Shown piece after piece: positions 15,489 through 24,417 of a DNA stretch of 64,000 bases. The notes under the pieces were generated by a model. It saw nothing but the letters and a program-made list of their open reading frames with translations. It was not told the origin of the DNA and did not search any database. Source of the DNA: UBA2966 sp965242505 (GTDB taxonomy: Bacteria > Pseudomonadota > Alphaproteobacteria > UBA2966). The DNA is taken from contig OZ251449.1 of the NCBI GenBank assembly GCA_965242505.1, positions 372,001 to 436,000 on the forward strand. Direction: 5' to 3'. Within the stretch, counting starts at the first letter, position 1. The number at the start of each line of letters is the position of its first letter. Made by a program: the position numbers and the translations under genes.

Positions 15489-17813
15489 TCACGACGCCAC
15501 GCGCTGCCACCAACCGCGCCGCTTGGGTTTGGGCCGCGCCCTCTCGCCGTCTTCGTCTTCGTCCCGAGAGACCGTCGTCGGAGGAGGGACCTCATCCGGA
15601 GCTTCGGCGACGGGTTCGCCAGCGCCCGTGTCGCCTGTCGCGTCGAGCGGATCGACGGTGGCCTCCTCGTTGCCGGACGGATCGGTCCGCGGCTCGGCGC
15701 CGGCGTTCCCTTCGTCCTCGCGAGGTTTCCCCGCCGTCTCGTCTCCGACGTCGGGTTCCTCGAGAGCGGCGGCCTCCACCGCGGCGGCTTCCTCGTCTTG
15801 GGTCGTTTCCCGCGTGCGCCCGTCGGCGTCCTCCCGAGGCTGTTCCTCGTCGGCATCGAAGCTCTCCGCCGCCGCTTCGACTCCGGTCTCCGCTTTGGTC
15901 CGCCGCCGCCGGCCGCCGCGCTTTCCGCGGCGGCGGCGCTTCCTGGGGGCGTCCTCGGCGGCCTCTTCGCCCACTGCGGATCCACTCTCGACCTTGTCTT
16001 CCTCCGTCTCTTCGACCTTGGGGACCGATCGGGCCGCGACTCGTTCGAGGCGATATTCCGGCGGGTTCAACGCCTCGTCACCCTCCACGTTGACCCGGAG
16101 ATCGAGGCGTTCCTCCAACGCGGTGAGCGACGAGCGTTTCCGATTGAGGATGTAAGGCGCCACGGCCGCGGCGACGTATACGGTCACCTCCGAGGAACGA
16201 CCCTGCACGCCCTCCTCTTCGATGGCGTGCAGGATGTGCAGCGCCGAAGATTCCGTTGACCGGACGACGCCCGCGCCCCGGCAGCGGAGACAGGTTTCCG
16301 TGTTCGCATCGACGATACTGGGCCGCAGGCGTTGCCGCGACATCTCCAGGAGCCCGAACGAGCTGATCCGTCCCACCTGGATGCGCGCCCGGTCGGGTTT
16401 GAGGCACTCCTTGAGGCAGTGTTCCACCTTGCGCGCGTTGCGCTTCTCGTCCATGTCGATGAAATCGATGACGATCAGACCGGCGAGGTCCCGGAGGCGA
16501 AGTTGCCGCGCGATCTCCTCGGCGGCTTCCAGGTTGGTCTTGAAGGCCGTTTCCTCGATGTTGCGCTCGCGTGTCGACCGACCGGAGTTCACGTCTATGG
16601 CGACCAGGGCCTCGGTCGTATCGATGACGATGTACCCCCCCGACTTGAGCCGCACCTCCGTGCCATGCAACGACGAGAACTGTTCCTCGATCCGGTAGCG
16701 CTGGAACAGCGGAATACGGTCCTGATACGGGCGAACGCGTCTGGCGTGACTCGGTATCAGCATTCGCATGAAGGTCTTCACCGATTTGTGGCCTTCTTCG
16801 CCGTCGACCAGGATCTCCGAGATGTCCTTCGTGTAGAGGTCGCGGATCGACCGCTTGATGATGTTGGCGTCCTCGTAAATGAGGCTGGGAGCCGTGCTGT
16901 TGAGGGTAAGGTCCCGGATGCTGTCCCAGAGGCGCAGCAGATATTCGAAGTCGCGCCTGATCTCCGCCTTGTTCCTGCTCTGACCGGCCGTGCGCACGAT
17001 CAACCGTATGCCCTCGGGCACGTCCAGTCCCTCGATGATGCCGCGCAGCTTCTTTCGGTCCGTCGCGTTCGTGATCTTGCGGCTGATTCCGCCGCCGCGG
17101 GTCGAATTCGGCATCAGCACGCAATAGCGCCCGGGCAGCGAAAGGTAAGTCGTGAGGGCGGCGCCCTTGGTGCCGCGCTCTTCCTTCACGACCTGCACCA
17201 ACAGGATCTGCCGACGCTTGATGACCTCCTGTATCCTGTAGCGTCGCGTCAGTCGCCGCCGCCACTCGTCGAGGTCCGCGACGCCTTCGTACCTCGTCTG
17301 CCCGGAGTCGTCGTCACCGTCATCGTCATCATCGTCTTCGTCCGCGGGGGCCGCGCGGACCGCTTCCTCTCCCGCGGGTTCGGCGTCGTCCTGGTCGTCC
17401 TCGGCGGCGGGTTCCGCGTCGTCCTCGTCGTCCTCGACGTCGGCGTCCTGATGCGCTTCGGATACGCCGTCCTCCGACCCGTCGCCGTCGTCGGCCGCTT
17501 CGTCGACGCGGTCCTGCGCGGCCTGGATGGCCGCCTGTTGTTCGAGGAGCGCTTCGCGGTCGGCGACCGGGATCTGGTAGTAGTCGGGATGGATGTCGCC
17601 GAACGCCAGGAAGCCTTGGCGGTTGCCGCCGTAGTCGACGAACGCGGCCTGCAACGAGGGTTCGACCCGCATCACCCTGGCCAGGTAGATGTTGCCTCTG
17701 AGTTGTTGGCGAGTCGCCGACTCCATGTCGAATTCCTCGAGTCGGGACCCCTTCACGACGGCAACCCGCGTCTCTTCGGGATGCGCCGCGTCGATAAGCA
17801 TGCGCGTGGTCAT
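15489..17813 (-). CDS. rne: Ribonuclease E (Rne/Rng family)
   Basis: A 774-residue endoribonuclease, the core of mRNA decay and rRNA processing. The start at 17813 gives the standard N-terminus M-T-T-R-M-L-I-D-A; the frame is open further upstream but lacks family similarity. An S1 RNA-binding domain (about 35-215) is split by a strongly acidic insertion (about 105-175, runs of D/E) as in other alphaproteobacterial RNase E. The catalytic domain shows D407 (I-D-V-N-S-G-R) and D450/D453 (V-I-D-F-I-D-M-D). The Zn-link cysteines are C508 and C511 (C-L-R-C-R-G). The C-terminal third is low complexity, with a basic R/K patch (about 595-615) and an acidic tail, the usual degradosome scaffold. It ends in R-R-G-W-W-Q-R. 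A roughly 430-nt upstream region is shared with divergent amiC. Confidence 0.95.
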   Translation of the reverse strand: MTTRMLIDAAHPEETRVAVVKGSRLEEFDMESATRQQLRGNIYLARVMRVEPSLQAAFVDYGGNRQGFLAFGDIHPDYYQIPVADREALLEQQAAIQAAQDRVDEAADDGDGSEDGVSEAHQDADVEDDEDDAEPAAEDDQDDAEPAGEEAVRAAPADEDDDDDDGDDDSGQTRYEGVADLDEWRRRLTRRYRIQEVIKRRQILLVQVVKEERGTKGAALTTYLSLPGRYCVLMPNSTRGGGISRKITNATDRKKLRGIIEGLDVPEGIRLIVRTAGQSRNKAEIRRDFEYLLRLWDSIRDLTLNSTAPSLIYEDANIIKRSIRDLYTKDISEILVDGEEGHKSVKTFMRMLIPSHARRVRPYQDRIPLFQRYRIEEQFSSLHGTEVRLKSGGYIVIDTTEALVAIDVNSGRSTRERNIEETAFKTNLEAAEEIARQLRLRDLAGLIVIDFIDMDEKRNARKVEHCLKECLKPDRARIQVGRISSFGLLEMSRQRLRPSIVDANTETCLRCRGAGVVRSTESSALHILHAIEEEGVQGRSSEVTVYVAAAVAPYILNRKRSSLTALEERLDLRVNVEGDEALNPPEYRLERVAARSVPKVEETEEDKVESGSAVGEEAAEDAPRKRRRRGKRGGRRRRTKAETGVEAAAESFDADEEQPREDADGRTRETTQDEEAAAVEAAALEEPDVGDETAGKPREDEGNAGAEPRTDPSGNEEATVDPLDATGDTGAGEPVAEAPDEVPPPTTVSRDEDEDGERARPKPKRRGWWQRVAS

Positions 17814-18243
17814 GGACCAACTCCGGGGCGGGGCGCCGTCGGCGCGAACGACAGGCATCTGCCCGCCACTGTTTCGGGCGCTATCGGTCCGTCTCTTTCT
17901 GCTCGCCTCGTAGTTCGGCAAGGGAAATCTGCGGCTGCCGTCAATCGCGGCTGGCCGGGGCCGATGGCGCGGTTTTCACTCGCCACCGCTTCGTCGCGGG
18001 CGTGGTCCGCCAGAACCGGATCGGACATCGCCGACTCCGAACCCGACCGACCGCGCCGTCCACGCCCTGGGTTGGGCGGGACCTCGACCACGGTGTATCG
18101 CGCCCGGCCATAATAGGCGCAGGCTCGTGGCGACGGAAGGAAAATTCGCCCCTGTTTCGTCCGCTCGACGATTTTGTTCTTCATTGATGCGGCCATAACG
18201 TGCAATGTATAGATGTAGTCATCGTCTATCGGGATGCAACTAA
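17814..18243. promoter_or_regulatory. Divergent rne/amiC control region
   Basis: About 430 bp between divergent rne and amiC has no convincing gene. Its last 120 bases are locally richer in A+T than the surroundings. For amiC, TTGATG (18184-18189) and TATAGA (18208-18213) are separated by 18 bp and fit a sigma-70 promoter. The long region on the rne side is consistent with the long 5' leader usual for rne, through which RNase E often controls its own mRNA, but no specific structure was verified. Confidence 0.4.
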
Positions 18244-19449
18244 ATGTCGGGCAGGAAAGCCCTCACATCGATCCTGGCCGGTGTCTTGCTCGGGGGATGC
18301 GTCGCCGCGGCGGCGGCCCGGCCCGCGCCCGTGGTGACGGCCGTAAGGACGGGGGAGCACGTCGGCCTTACCCGGTTGGTTCTCGACGTGACGGAAAAGG
18401 TCGAGTTCCACACGTTCGCGTTGGCCGATCCCTACCGGGTGGTCGTCGATCTGTCGCGGGTCGATTGGCGGGTCGCGCCCGGCAAGGGCGGCCACAAGGG
18501 GGTGATCTCGGGGCTCCGGTTCGCGCAATTCGACCGGGGTACGTCCCGCATGGTGGTCGACGTTCGCGAGCCGGTGAAGGTCGAGAAGGCGTTTCTGCTT
18601 CCGCCGCAGGGGAAGTGGGCCTATCGCTTCGTTATCGACATCGCGCCCGTCGACGAGGCGTCGTTCGCCGACTCGATGGGCGCGCCGCGGAAACGGGTCG
18701 GGCGAGCGGCCGGATCGTCCCCGTCGAAACCACCGCGGAAATCGGCCGTCAAGCGCGTCGTCGTTCTCGATCCGGGTCATGGCGGAGTCGATCCAGGAGC
18801 CATCGGCGTGTCCGGAGTTCAGGAAAAGTCCGTGACGCTTCCGGCCGCCTGGGAACTGAAGAAAATTCTCGAAGAAACGAAAAGGTACAGGGTCATCCTG
18901 ACTCGAGGCGACGATCGGTTTCTGCGCCTTCGCGACCGCGTGGCCATGGCCCGCAAGGCTGGAGCCCATCTCTTCATGTCGTTGCACGCGGACTCGATCG
19001 GGAGGCGAGGAGTCCGCGGCGCGAGCGTCTATACGCTGTCGGAGAAGGCGTCGGACGCCGAGGCGGCCGCGTTGGCTGCGAAGGAGAACAAGGCCGACCT
19101 CCTGGGTGGCGTGCCGCTGGAGGAGATCGGGGACGAGATCGTGGAGGCCATCCTGATCGATGTCGCTCAGAGGGATACCATGAACCGGTCGGCCGGCTTC
19201 GCGAACATCGCGCTGCCGGAGTTGGGCAAGCGCGTGCGGACGTTGCGCAACGGTCACCGGTTCGCGGGCTTTGCGGTCCTCAAGGCGCCGGAGGTGCCCT
19301 CGGTGCTGGTGGAGATGGGCTATCTGTCCAATCGCCGGGACGAACGCATGCTGGCGACCGCAAAGGGTCGGCGTCCCGTCCTGGAGGCGCTGGCCAAGGC
19401 GATCGATCGGTATTTCGCCGAGATCGACATCGCCGGAGTCGGCGGTTGA
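18244..19449 (+). CDS. amiC: N-acetylmuramoyl-L-alanine amidase (AMIN + Amidase_3)
   Basis: A 401-residue peptidoglycan amidase that cleaves the lactyl amide bond during cell separation. The N-terminus is a hydrophobic export signal containing L-L-G-G-C (C19), which resembles a lipobox, so a lipoprotein form is possible. An AMIN targeting domain follows (about 30-140), then a basic/proline linker. The Amidase_3 domain (from about 175) shows zinc ligands in D-P-G-H-G-G, G-V-Q-E-K-S and S-L-H-A-D-S, and the catalytic glutamate in V-E-M-G-Y-L-S-N. It lies just upstream of mrcA on the same strand, the usual alphaproteobacterial cell-wall pair. Confidence 0.92.
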   Translation: MSGRKALTSILAGVLLGGCVAAAAARPAPVVTAVRTGEHVGLTRLVLDVTEKVEFHTFALADPYRVVVDLSRVDWRVAPGKGGHKGVISGLRFAQFDRGTSRMVVDVREPVKVEKAFLLPPQGKWAYRFVIDIAPVDEASFADSMGAPRKRVGRAAGSSPSKPPRKSAVKRVVVLDPGHGGVDPGAIGVSGVQEKSVTLPAAWELKKILEETKRYRVILTRGDDRFLRLRDRVAMARKAGAHLFMSLHADSIGRRGVRGASVYTLSEKASDAEAAALAAKENKADLLGGVPLEEIGDEIVEAILIDVAQRDTMNRSAGFANIALPELGKRVRTLRNGHRFAGFAVLKAPEVPSVLVEMGYLSNRRDERMLATAKGRRPVLEALAKAIDRYFAEIDIAGVGG

Positions 19450-19676
19450 CGCGGAGCGGCAGCGTCCCGGTTTGAAGTACGGCGCGCCGAGTGAGCTCGC
19501 GTCCGTCATGCGGGCATGGCGCTTCGCGTCGCGGCGAACCTCGAAAATTCCGGGCCGGGACGCTCCCGACGCGGCCATAGACGCGCCACAATTGCCGGCT
19601 ATCTTCGGCGTGACGCTTTCCGGTCGCCGCCGCGCCGAAGGCGGTCGAACGGTCTGACGCAAGGGGGTCCGGGGTC

Positions 19677-22082
19677 GTGGCAAGGGCGTTCGCCGCCGTG
19701 TTCATGGGGTTGGTCCTGCTGGCCGTCGCCGGCGCGGGCGGGGCCTTGCTGCTCCTGTATCATTTCGGCCGAGGCCTCCCCGACTATCAGCAGTTGGCGC
19801 ACTACGAACCGCCGACCGTCACCAGGGTTCATGCTGGCGACGGCTCGCTGCTCGCCGAGTACGCCCGCGAGAAACGGGTGTTCGTGCCGGTCGCGGCCAT
19901 TCCGAAACGGGTCGTTCACGCGTTCCTGGCGGCGGAGGACAAGACGTTCTACCGGCATCCGGGCGTGGACCTGCCCGGGATTCTGCGGGCCGCCGTCACG
20001 AACCTCGTGAATTACGCCGCGAACCGACGCCCTGTCGGCGCGTCGACGATCACGCAGCAGGTGACGAAGAATTTTCTGCTGTCGAACGAAGCCTCCATCG
20101 AGCGCAAGATCAAGGAGGTGATTCTCGCCTTCCGGATCGAGCGGGCCTTCACCAAGGACCAGATCCTGGAGCTCTACCTCAACGAGATATACCTGGGTCT
20201 CGGCTCCTACGGCGTGGCGGCCGCGGCGCTGAACTATTTCGACAAGCCGCTCGACGAGCTGACGCTGGCGGAAACGGCGTTCCTGGCCGCGCTGCCCAAG
20301 GGTCCCAACAACTACCATCCGGTCCGCAACCGCGAAGCCGCCGTCGACCGGCGGAACTGGGTCCTCCGGCGCATGGCGGCCGACGGCTTCATAAGCGCGA
20401 CCGACGCCGAATTCGCCTCGTCCGAGCCGCTGACCGTCCGCGCGCGCAGCGAAACGCGCTTCGTGAACGCCGAGTATTTCACCGAGGAAGTGCGGCGGGC
20501 GCTCATCTCGCGTTACGGGGAAGCCGGACTGTACGAGGGAGGGCTCTCCGTTCGCACGACCCTGGATCCCGGACTTCAGGACATCGCGCGGCGGGCGCTC
20601 CGCGAGGGCATCGAGGACTACGATCGCCGGCATGGATGGCGGGGGCCGGTCGGCCGCCTCGAGCCGCGTCCCGATTGGGCCGCGCGGCTCGCCGCGCTCG
20701 AACGGTCCTTCCGCCCCGGAGGCCGCGGTCTGGCGCTGGTTCTGGCTTACGACGAGCGAGGCGCGGAGGTCGGTCTCTCCTCCGGCGAGCGCGGGTACGT
20801 CCCGATGGACGAAATGGCGTGGGCGCGCCCCTGGAAGGAGGGGCAGCGCGTCGGCAAGAAGCCGACCGAGCCCGGTCAGGTCGTCCAGGTCGGCGACGTC
20901 GTTCCCGTAGCGCCGGTCGGCGACGGGTCTTCCGGCATCTATTCCCTGTCGCAGGCGCCCGACGTGAACGGCGCCGTCGTCGCCCTCGATCCGCACACCG
21001 GTCGGATTCTCGCTCTGGTCGGCGGCTACAGCTTCGGGGAGAGCGAATTCAATCGCGCGACCCAGGCGATGCGCCAACCGGGTTCCGCATTCAAGCCGTT
21101 CGTCTACGCGGCGGCGCTGGGAAACGGTTTCACGCCGTCGAGTCTGGTGCTCGACGCGCCGTTCGTCATCGACCAGGGGCCCGGTCTGGCCAAGTGGAAG
21201 CCGGCCAACTACACTAGGAAGTTCTATGGACCCAGCACCCTGCGTCTGGGCATGGAGAAGTCCAGGAACCTGATGACGGTTCGCCTGGCGCAGTTCATCG
21301 GCATGGACGGCGTCGCCGACTACGCCAAACGGTTCGGGATCGCCGACGAGATGCCGCGGTTGTTGTCGATGGCGCTGGGCGCCGGCGAGACCACGCTTCT
21401 CCGGCTTACGACAGCGTACGCCATGTTCGTGAATGGCGGCAAGCGAATCGTGCCGACGGTCCTCGACCGGATCCAGGACCGATACGGCAAGACCGTCTTT
21501 CGGCATGACGCCCGGCCTTGCCCTGCCTGCCGCGGCGTCGACTGGCCTTCCCGCGCGGAGCCGGAAATCCCGGACACGCGATCCCGGGTGATCGAGGCGT
21601 CCACGGCGTACCAGGTGGTTTCGATGCTTCAGGGCGTCGTGCAGCGCGGCACCGGACGCCGGGTCCGGAACGTGGATCGGCCGCTGGCGGGCAAGACGGG
21701 CACCACCGACGACGCCTTCGACACGTGGTTCATCGGTTTCTCCCCCGACCTGGCCGTCGGGGTCTATGTGGGATTCGACAGGCCCAGGTCGCTCGGTCCG
21801 CATGAGCAGGGGGCGAGCGTCGCCGCGCCCGTCTTCGAGCGGTTCATGTCCGAGGCGCTCGCCGGCGAACCCGTCGTTCCCTTCCGCGTGCCGCCGGGGA
21901 TCCGTCTGGTGCGCGTCAACGCGCAAAGCGGCCTTCCCGCCCGTCCGGGCGAGCGGAACGTCATTCTGGAGGCGTTCAGGCCAGGTTCCGAACCCGTCGG
22001 CCAAGGGGCCGTTCTGGGCGATCCCGACGGCCTCGTCGTGGACGAGACCACGTTGCGGACCGGCACCGGAGGCCTGTATTGA
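19677..22082 (+). CDS. mrcA: Penicillin-binding protein 1A (glycosyltransferase GT51 + transpeptidase)
   Basis: An 801-residue bifunctional peptidoglycan synthase starting at GTG 19677. One N-terminal membrane anchor (about 4-28) precedes a GT51 domain (about 50-230) with the catalytic glutamate in A-A-E-D-K-T-F-Y-R-H and the motif S-T-I-T-Q-Q-V-T-K. An OB-like region follows (about 330-410). The transpeptidase has S470-A-F-K473, S529-R-N531 and K673-T-G. Length and order match class A PBP1A (ponA/mrcA). In this lineage prfB normally follows directly. Here about 12 kb of accessory DNA separates them. Confidence 0.95.
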   Translation: MARAFAAVFMGLVLLAVAGAGGALLLLYHFGRGLPDYQQLAHYEPPTVTRVHAGDGSLLAEYAREKRVFVPVAAIPKRVVHAFLAAEDKTFYRHPGVDLPGILRAAVTNLVNYAANRRPVGASTITQQVTKNFLLSNEASIERKIKEVILAFRIERAFTKDQILELYLNEIYLGLGSYGVAAAALNYFDKPLDELTLAETAFLAALPKGPNNYHPVRNREAAVDRRNWVLRRMAADGFISATDAEFASSEPLTVRARSETRFVNAEYFTEEVRRALISRYGEAGLYEGGLSVRTTLDPGLQDIARRALREGIEDYDRRHGWRGPVGRLEPRPDWAARLAALERSFRPGGRGLALVLAYDERGAEVGLSSGERGYVPMDEMAWARPWKEGQRVGKKPTEPGQVVQVGDVVPVAPVGDGSSGIYSLSQAPDVNGAVVALDPHTGRILALVGGYSFGESEFNRATQAMRQPGSAFKPFVYAAALGNGFTPSSLVLDAPFVIDQGPGLAKWKPANYTRKFYGPSTLRLGMEKSRNLMTVRLAQFIGMDGVADYAKRFGIADEMPRLLSMALGAGETTLLRLTTAYAMFVNGGKRIVPTVLDRIQDRYGKTVFRHDARPCPACRGVDWPSRAEPEIPDTRSRVIEASTAYQVVSMLQGVVQRGTGRRVRNVDRPLAGKTGTTDDAFDTWFIGFSPDLAVGVYVGFDRPRSLGPHEQGASVAAPVFERFMSEALAGEPVVPFRVPPGIRLVRVNAQSGLPARPGERNVILEAFRPGSEPVGQGAVLGDPDGLVVDETTLRTGTGGLY

Positions 22083-22133
22083 GGCGCGTGCGCCGTCGGG
22101 GGGTCCCCCGCGCCATCGGCCGCTCGTTCCGGG

Positions 22134-23162
22134 ATGAATATCGGGGATAGGCGGGTAATCACTATGTCCGCCGCGGAATTCGACGTAAGCTACGTCGTAT
22201 CGGTCTACAACAAGTCCTCCATGCTGCCGCGCGTCCTCGATTCCCTTGCGGCCCAGCGAGGCGATTTCAGCATCGAGCACATTTTCGTCGACGACGCCTC
22301 GACGGACGACTCCTTGAAGGTCCTGTCCGCCGGAACCGCCGGTTGGCCGAACGTCACCATTCTTGAAAACGCCGACAATGCCGGACCGTCCATCCGGATC
22401 AACCAGGGCGCGCGGCGCGCCCGGGGGCGTTATCTGTGCCTGTTCGATGCCGACGACGTTCTGGCGCCCGACGCGATAACGACGATGATGGGGCTTCTCG
22501 AACGTCACGACGCCGATTTCGTCCATGGCAAGAAGCGCAAGGCCGCGGCCTTGCCCGAAGGCGCCGTCGGCATGATCGGCCCGGAGCCGCGCCACCGGGT
22601 CAGTGACGTCCCGCTCGACACCGTGCTCCGCCGGGGTTTCGTTCGCATGACCTGGCTGGTTCGCAGAACGTTGTTCGAGCGCGCGTCAGGGTGCGACGAG
22701 CGCATTTTCGTACAGGACGAAGCGCTCCGCCTGCGGCTCGGTCTGCATGCGCGGCGCTTCGTCGACTTGCGCGAGATCGTCAACCATGCCTCCACCGCCG
22801 GCGAGCACCTGTCGAACAACCTGGCCCAGCAACGGCATGACGGCTTTCTGGCTCACCATCTGTTCGCTCGGGACGAGCCGCCGATCACTGAAAAACAACG
22901 CCGGGCGATTTATCAGAGATGCCTTTCGATGGCCTGGAAGTCGTTGCGCGGAGACCGCATGTCGGCGTTCAAGCTTCGCGTGTTCGCGCGTTACGCCCTG
23001 AACCGTCTCCGGCGCGGACCGCCCGATGATCGGGTGGTGCGCGAACTCGTCGACTATTTTCGCGAAATGCCGGGCGTTCGTCGCTGCGCGCAGAGCGGCG
23101 ATCGAGCTGAAAACCATCCCGATTCGATTCGCATCTTCGGGCGCCGCGCCGGGATTCTGTGA
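22134..23162 (+). CDS. Family 2 glycosyltransferase (GT-A fold)
   Basis: A 342-residue GT2 protein. The N-terminal Rossmann-like part shows V-S-V-Y-N-K, F-V-D-D-A-S-T-D-D-S and the metal/nucleotide-binding D105-A-D-D108. The C-terminal part is basic and less conserved. The start could be 22134 or 22164; the latter removes ten residues without touching the domain. Donor and acceptor sugars cannot be inferred. It sits 50 bp after mrcA but is not part of the usual amiC-mrcA-prfB run, so it is probably an accessory gene. The last codons and stop lie in a sequence repeated near 33434 and 33745, so the natural C-terminus may have been altered. Confidence 0.8.
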   Translation: MNIGDRRVITMSAAEFDVSYVVSVYNKSSMLPRVLDSLAAQRGDFSIEHIFVDDASTDDSLKVLSAGTAGWPNVTILENADNAGPSIRINQGARRARGRYLCLFDADDVLAPDAITTMMGLLERHDADFVHGKKRKAAALPEGAVGMIGPEPRHRVSDVPLDTVLRRGFVRMTWLVRRTLFERASGCDERIFVQDEALRLRLGLHARRFVDLREIVNHASTAGEHLSNNLAQQRHDGFLAHHLFARDEPPITEKQRRAIYQRCLSMAWKSLRGDRMSAFKLRVFARYALNRLRRGPPDDRVVRELVDYFREMPGVRRCAQSGDRAENHPDSIRIFGRRAGIL

Positions 23163-23189
23163 TGGACCTCTCGAACGTATCGCCCCACC

Positions 23190-23325
23190 CCCCTGGCGCG
23201 ATCCCCACCCCGACCCTCCCCCTGCAAGGGGGAGGGAGAACGAGGGGGACGGGGGTTTCCGTTCATGCTCCTCCTCCCTGGCAGGGGGGAGGCCGGGAGG
23301 GGGGTCCGCCGAGGGCGCCGCCTAC
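23190..23325. repeat. GC-rich palindromic intergenic repeat cluster A
   Basis: It contains a CCCTCCCCCTGCAAGGGGGAGGG-type palindrome and a CCTCCCTGGCAGGGGGGAGG-type palindrome, joined by a spacer reading GGGGGTTTCCGTTCATGCTC. The same combination recurs near 33500 and 33810. It lies between the converging GT2 and DUF1640-like genes and could form strong hairpins. Confidence 0.8.
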
Positions 23326-23326
23326 G

Positions 23327-23767
23327 CTACGGAAGCAGCTTGAGCAGGCCGACGATGAGCGCGGCCTGCCCGGCGGCGACGGCGAAGATCAGGCGGACCA
23401 GCCGGGTTTCGAGGTTGGCCACGTCGGTCTTGAGTTCGGCCTTGGCGGCGGAGACGTCGGCCTTGAATTCGGTCCTGACCGCGGTGAGTCCATTGTCCAG
23501 GTCGGTCCTGACCGCGGCGATGTCGGCCTTGAGTTCGGTCCTGACCGCGGCGACGTCAGCCTTGAGTTCGGCCCTGACCGCGGCGACGTCAGCCTTGACG
23601 GCGGCGAGTCCGGTATCGAGGTCGGCCTTGGTGGCGACGCCTTCCATCACGGCGTCGCGGACGGCTTCGGCGTGCGCTTCGGCCTGGGCCTCGTCCACGC
23701 CGGCCGCCCTGAGGCGGCGCGCGTAGGTCAGCGTGTCGAAGCCGGTGGCGGGCATGATGATGGTCAT
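23327..23767 (-). CDS. Small coiled-coil protein with C-terminal membrane segment (DUF1640/CCDC90-like)
   Basis: A 146-residue protein. The N-terminal helix (F-D-T-L-T-Y-A-R-R-L-R-A-A-G) is followed by A-E-A-H-A-E-A-V. A long coiled coil (about 45-120) is built of near-identical A-V-R-A/T-E-L/F-K-A-D-V repeats, then a hydrophobic anchor runs from about residue 122 to the end. This arrangement matches DUF1640 (CCDC90-like) proteins, whose bacterial function is unknown. The repeated heptads are also repeated in DNA. It lies downstream of AT2 on the same strand, with a 100-bp tandem repeat array between them. No function is assigned. Confidence 0.65.
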   Translation of the reverse strand: MTIIMPATGFDTLTYARRLRAAGVDEAQAEAHAEAVRDAVMEGVATKADLDTGLAAVKADVAAVRAELKADVAAVRTELKADIAAVRTDLDNGLTAVRTEFKADVSAAKAELKTDVANLETRLVRLIFAVAAGQAALIVGLLKLLP

Positions 23768-23828
23768 GGGCCGACGCTACACCGACGCGCTCCCGTCCGC
23801 AAGCGCGATATTGGAGGATCGAGACCGC

Positions 23829-24415
23829 AACGCCGCGACCCCTATCCGCGCCCCTCTCCCCCCTGCCCATCCATACTCCTCCCCCCTGACAGGGGGGAGG
23901 TCGGGAGGGGGGTCTGCCGCGATCCCGCAACGCCGCGACCCCCTATCCGCGCCCCTCTCCCCCCTGCCCATCCATACTCCTCCCCCCTGACAGGGGGGAG
24001 GTCGGGAGGGGGGTCTGCCGCGGTCCCGCAACGCCGCGACCCCCTATCCGCGCCCCTCTCCCCCCTGCCCATCCATACTCCTCCCCCCCTGACAGGGGGG
24101 AGGTCGGGAGGGGGGTCTGCCGCGGTCCCGCAACGCCGCGACCCCTATCCGCGCTCTTCCCCCCTGCCCATCCACACTCCTCCCCCCTGACAGGGGGGAG
24201 GTCGGGAGGGGGGTCTGCCGCGGTCCCGCAACGCCGCGACCTCTATCCGCGCTCTTCCCCCCTGCCCATCCATACTCCTCCCCCCTGGCAGGGGGGAGGT
24301 CGGGAGGGGGGTCTGCCGCGGTCCCGCAACGCCGCGACCCCCACCCCGACCCTCCCCCTGCAAGGGAGAGGGAGAAGAAGAGACGGGAGGGAGGTATCAA
24401 GGAGGAGGCTCCCGC
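23829..24415. repeat. Tandem array of about 100-bp palindrome-containing units
   Basis: The boundary AACGCCGCGACC recurs at 23829, 23929, 24030, 24132, 24230 and 24328, giving five consecutive units of 98-102 bp. Each unit has CTCCTCCCCCCTGACAGGGG and its partner arm, then GTCGGGAGGGGGGTCTGCCG. The array ends with a CCCTCCCCCTGCAAGGGAGAGGG palindrome just after the AT2 stop. It may end AT2 transcription. No gene is supported here. Confidence 0.85.
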
Positions 24416-24417
24416 CC

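Noticed and set aside
19599..22595. 998-codon - strand frame opposite mrcA and the glycosyltransferase gene
   Set aside because: mrcA on the + strand has all class A PBP motifs; the antisense frame has none.
23829..24415. CRISPR-like array of regular repeats
   Set aside because: The whole 100-bp unit is repeated, with no unique spacers, and there are no cas genes.
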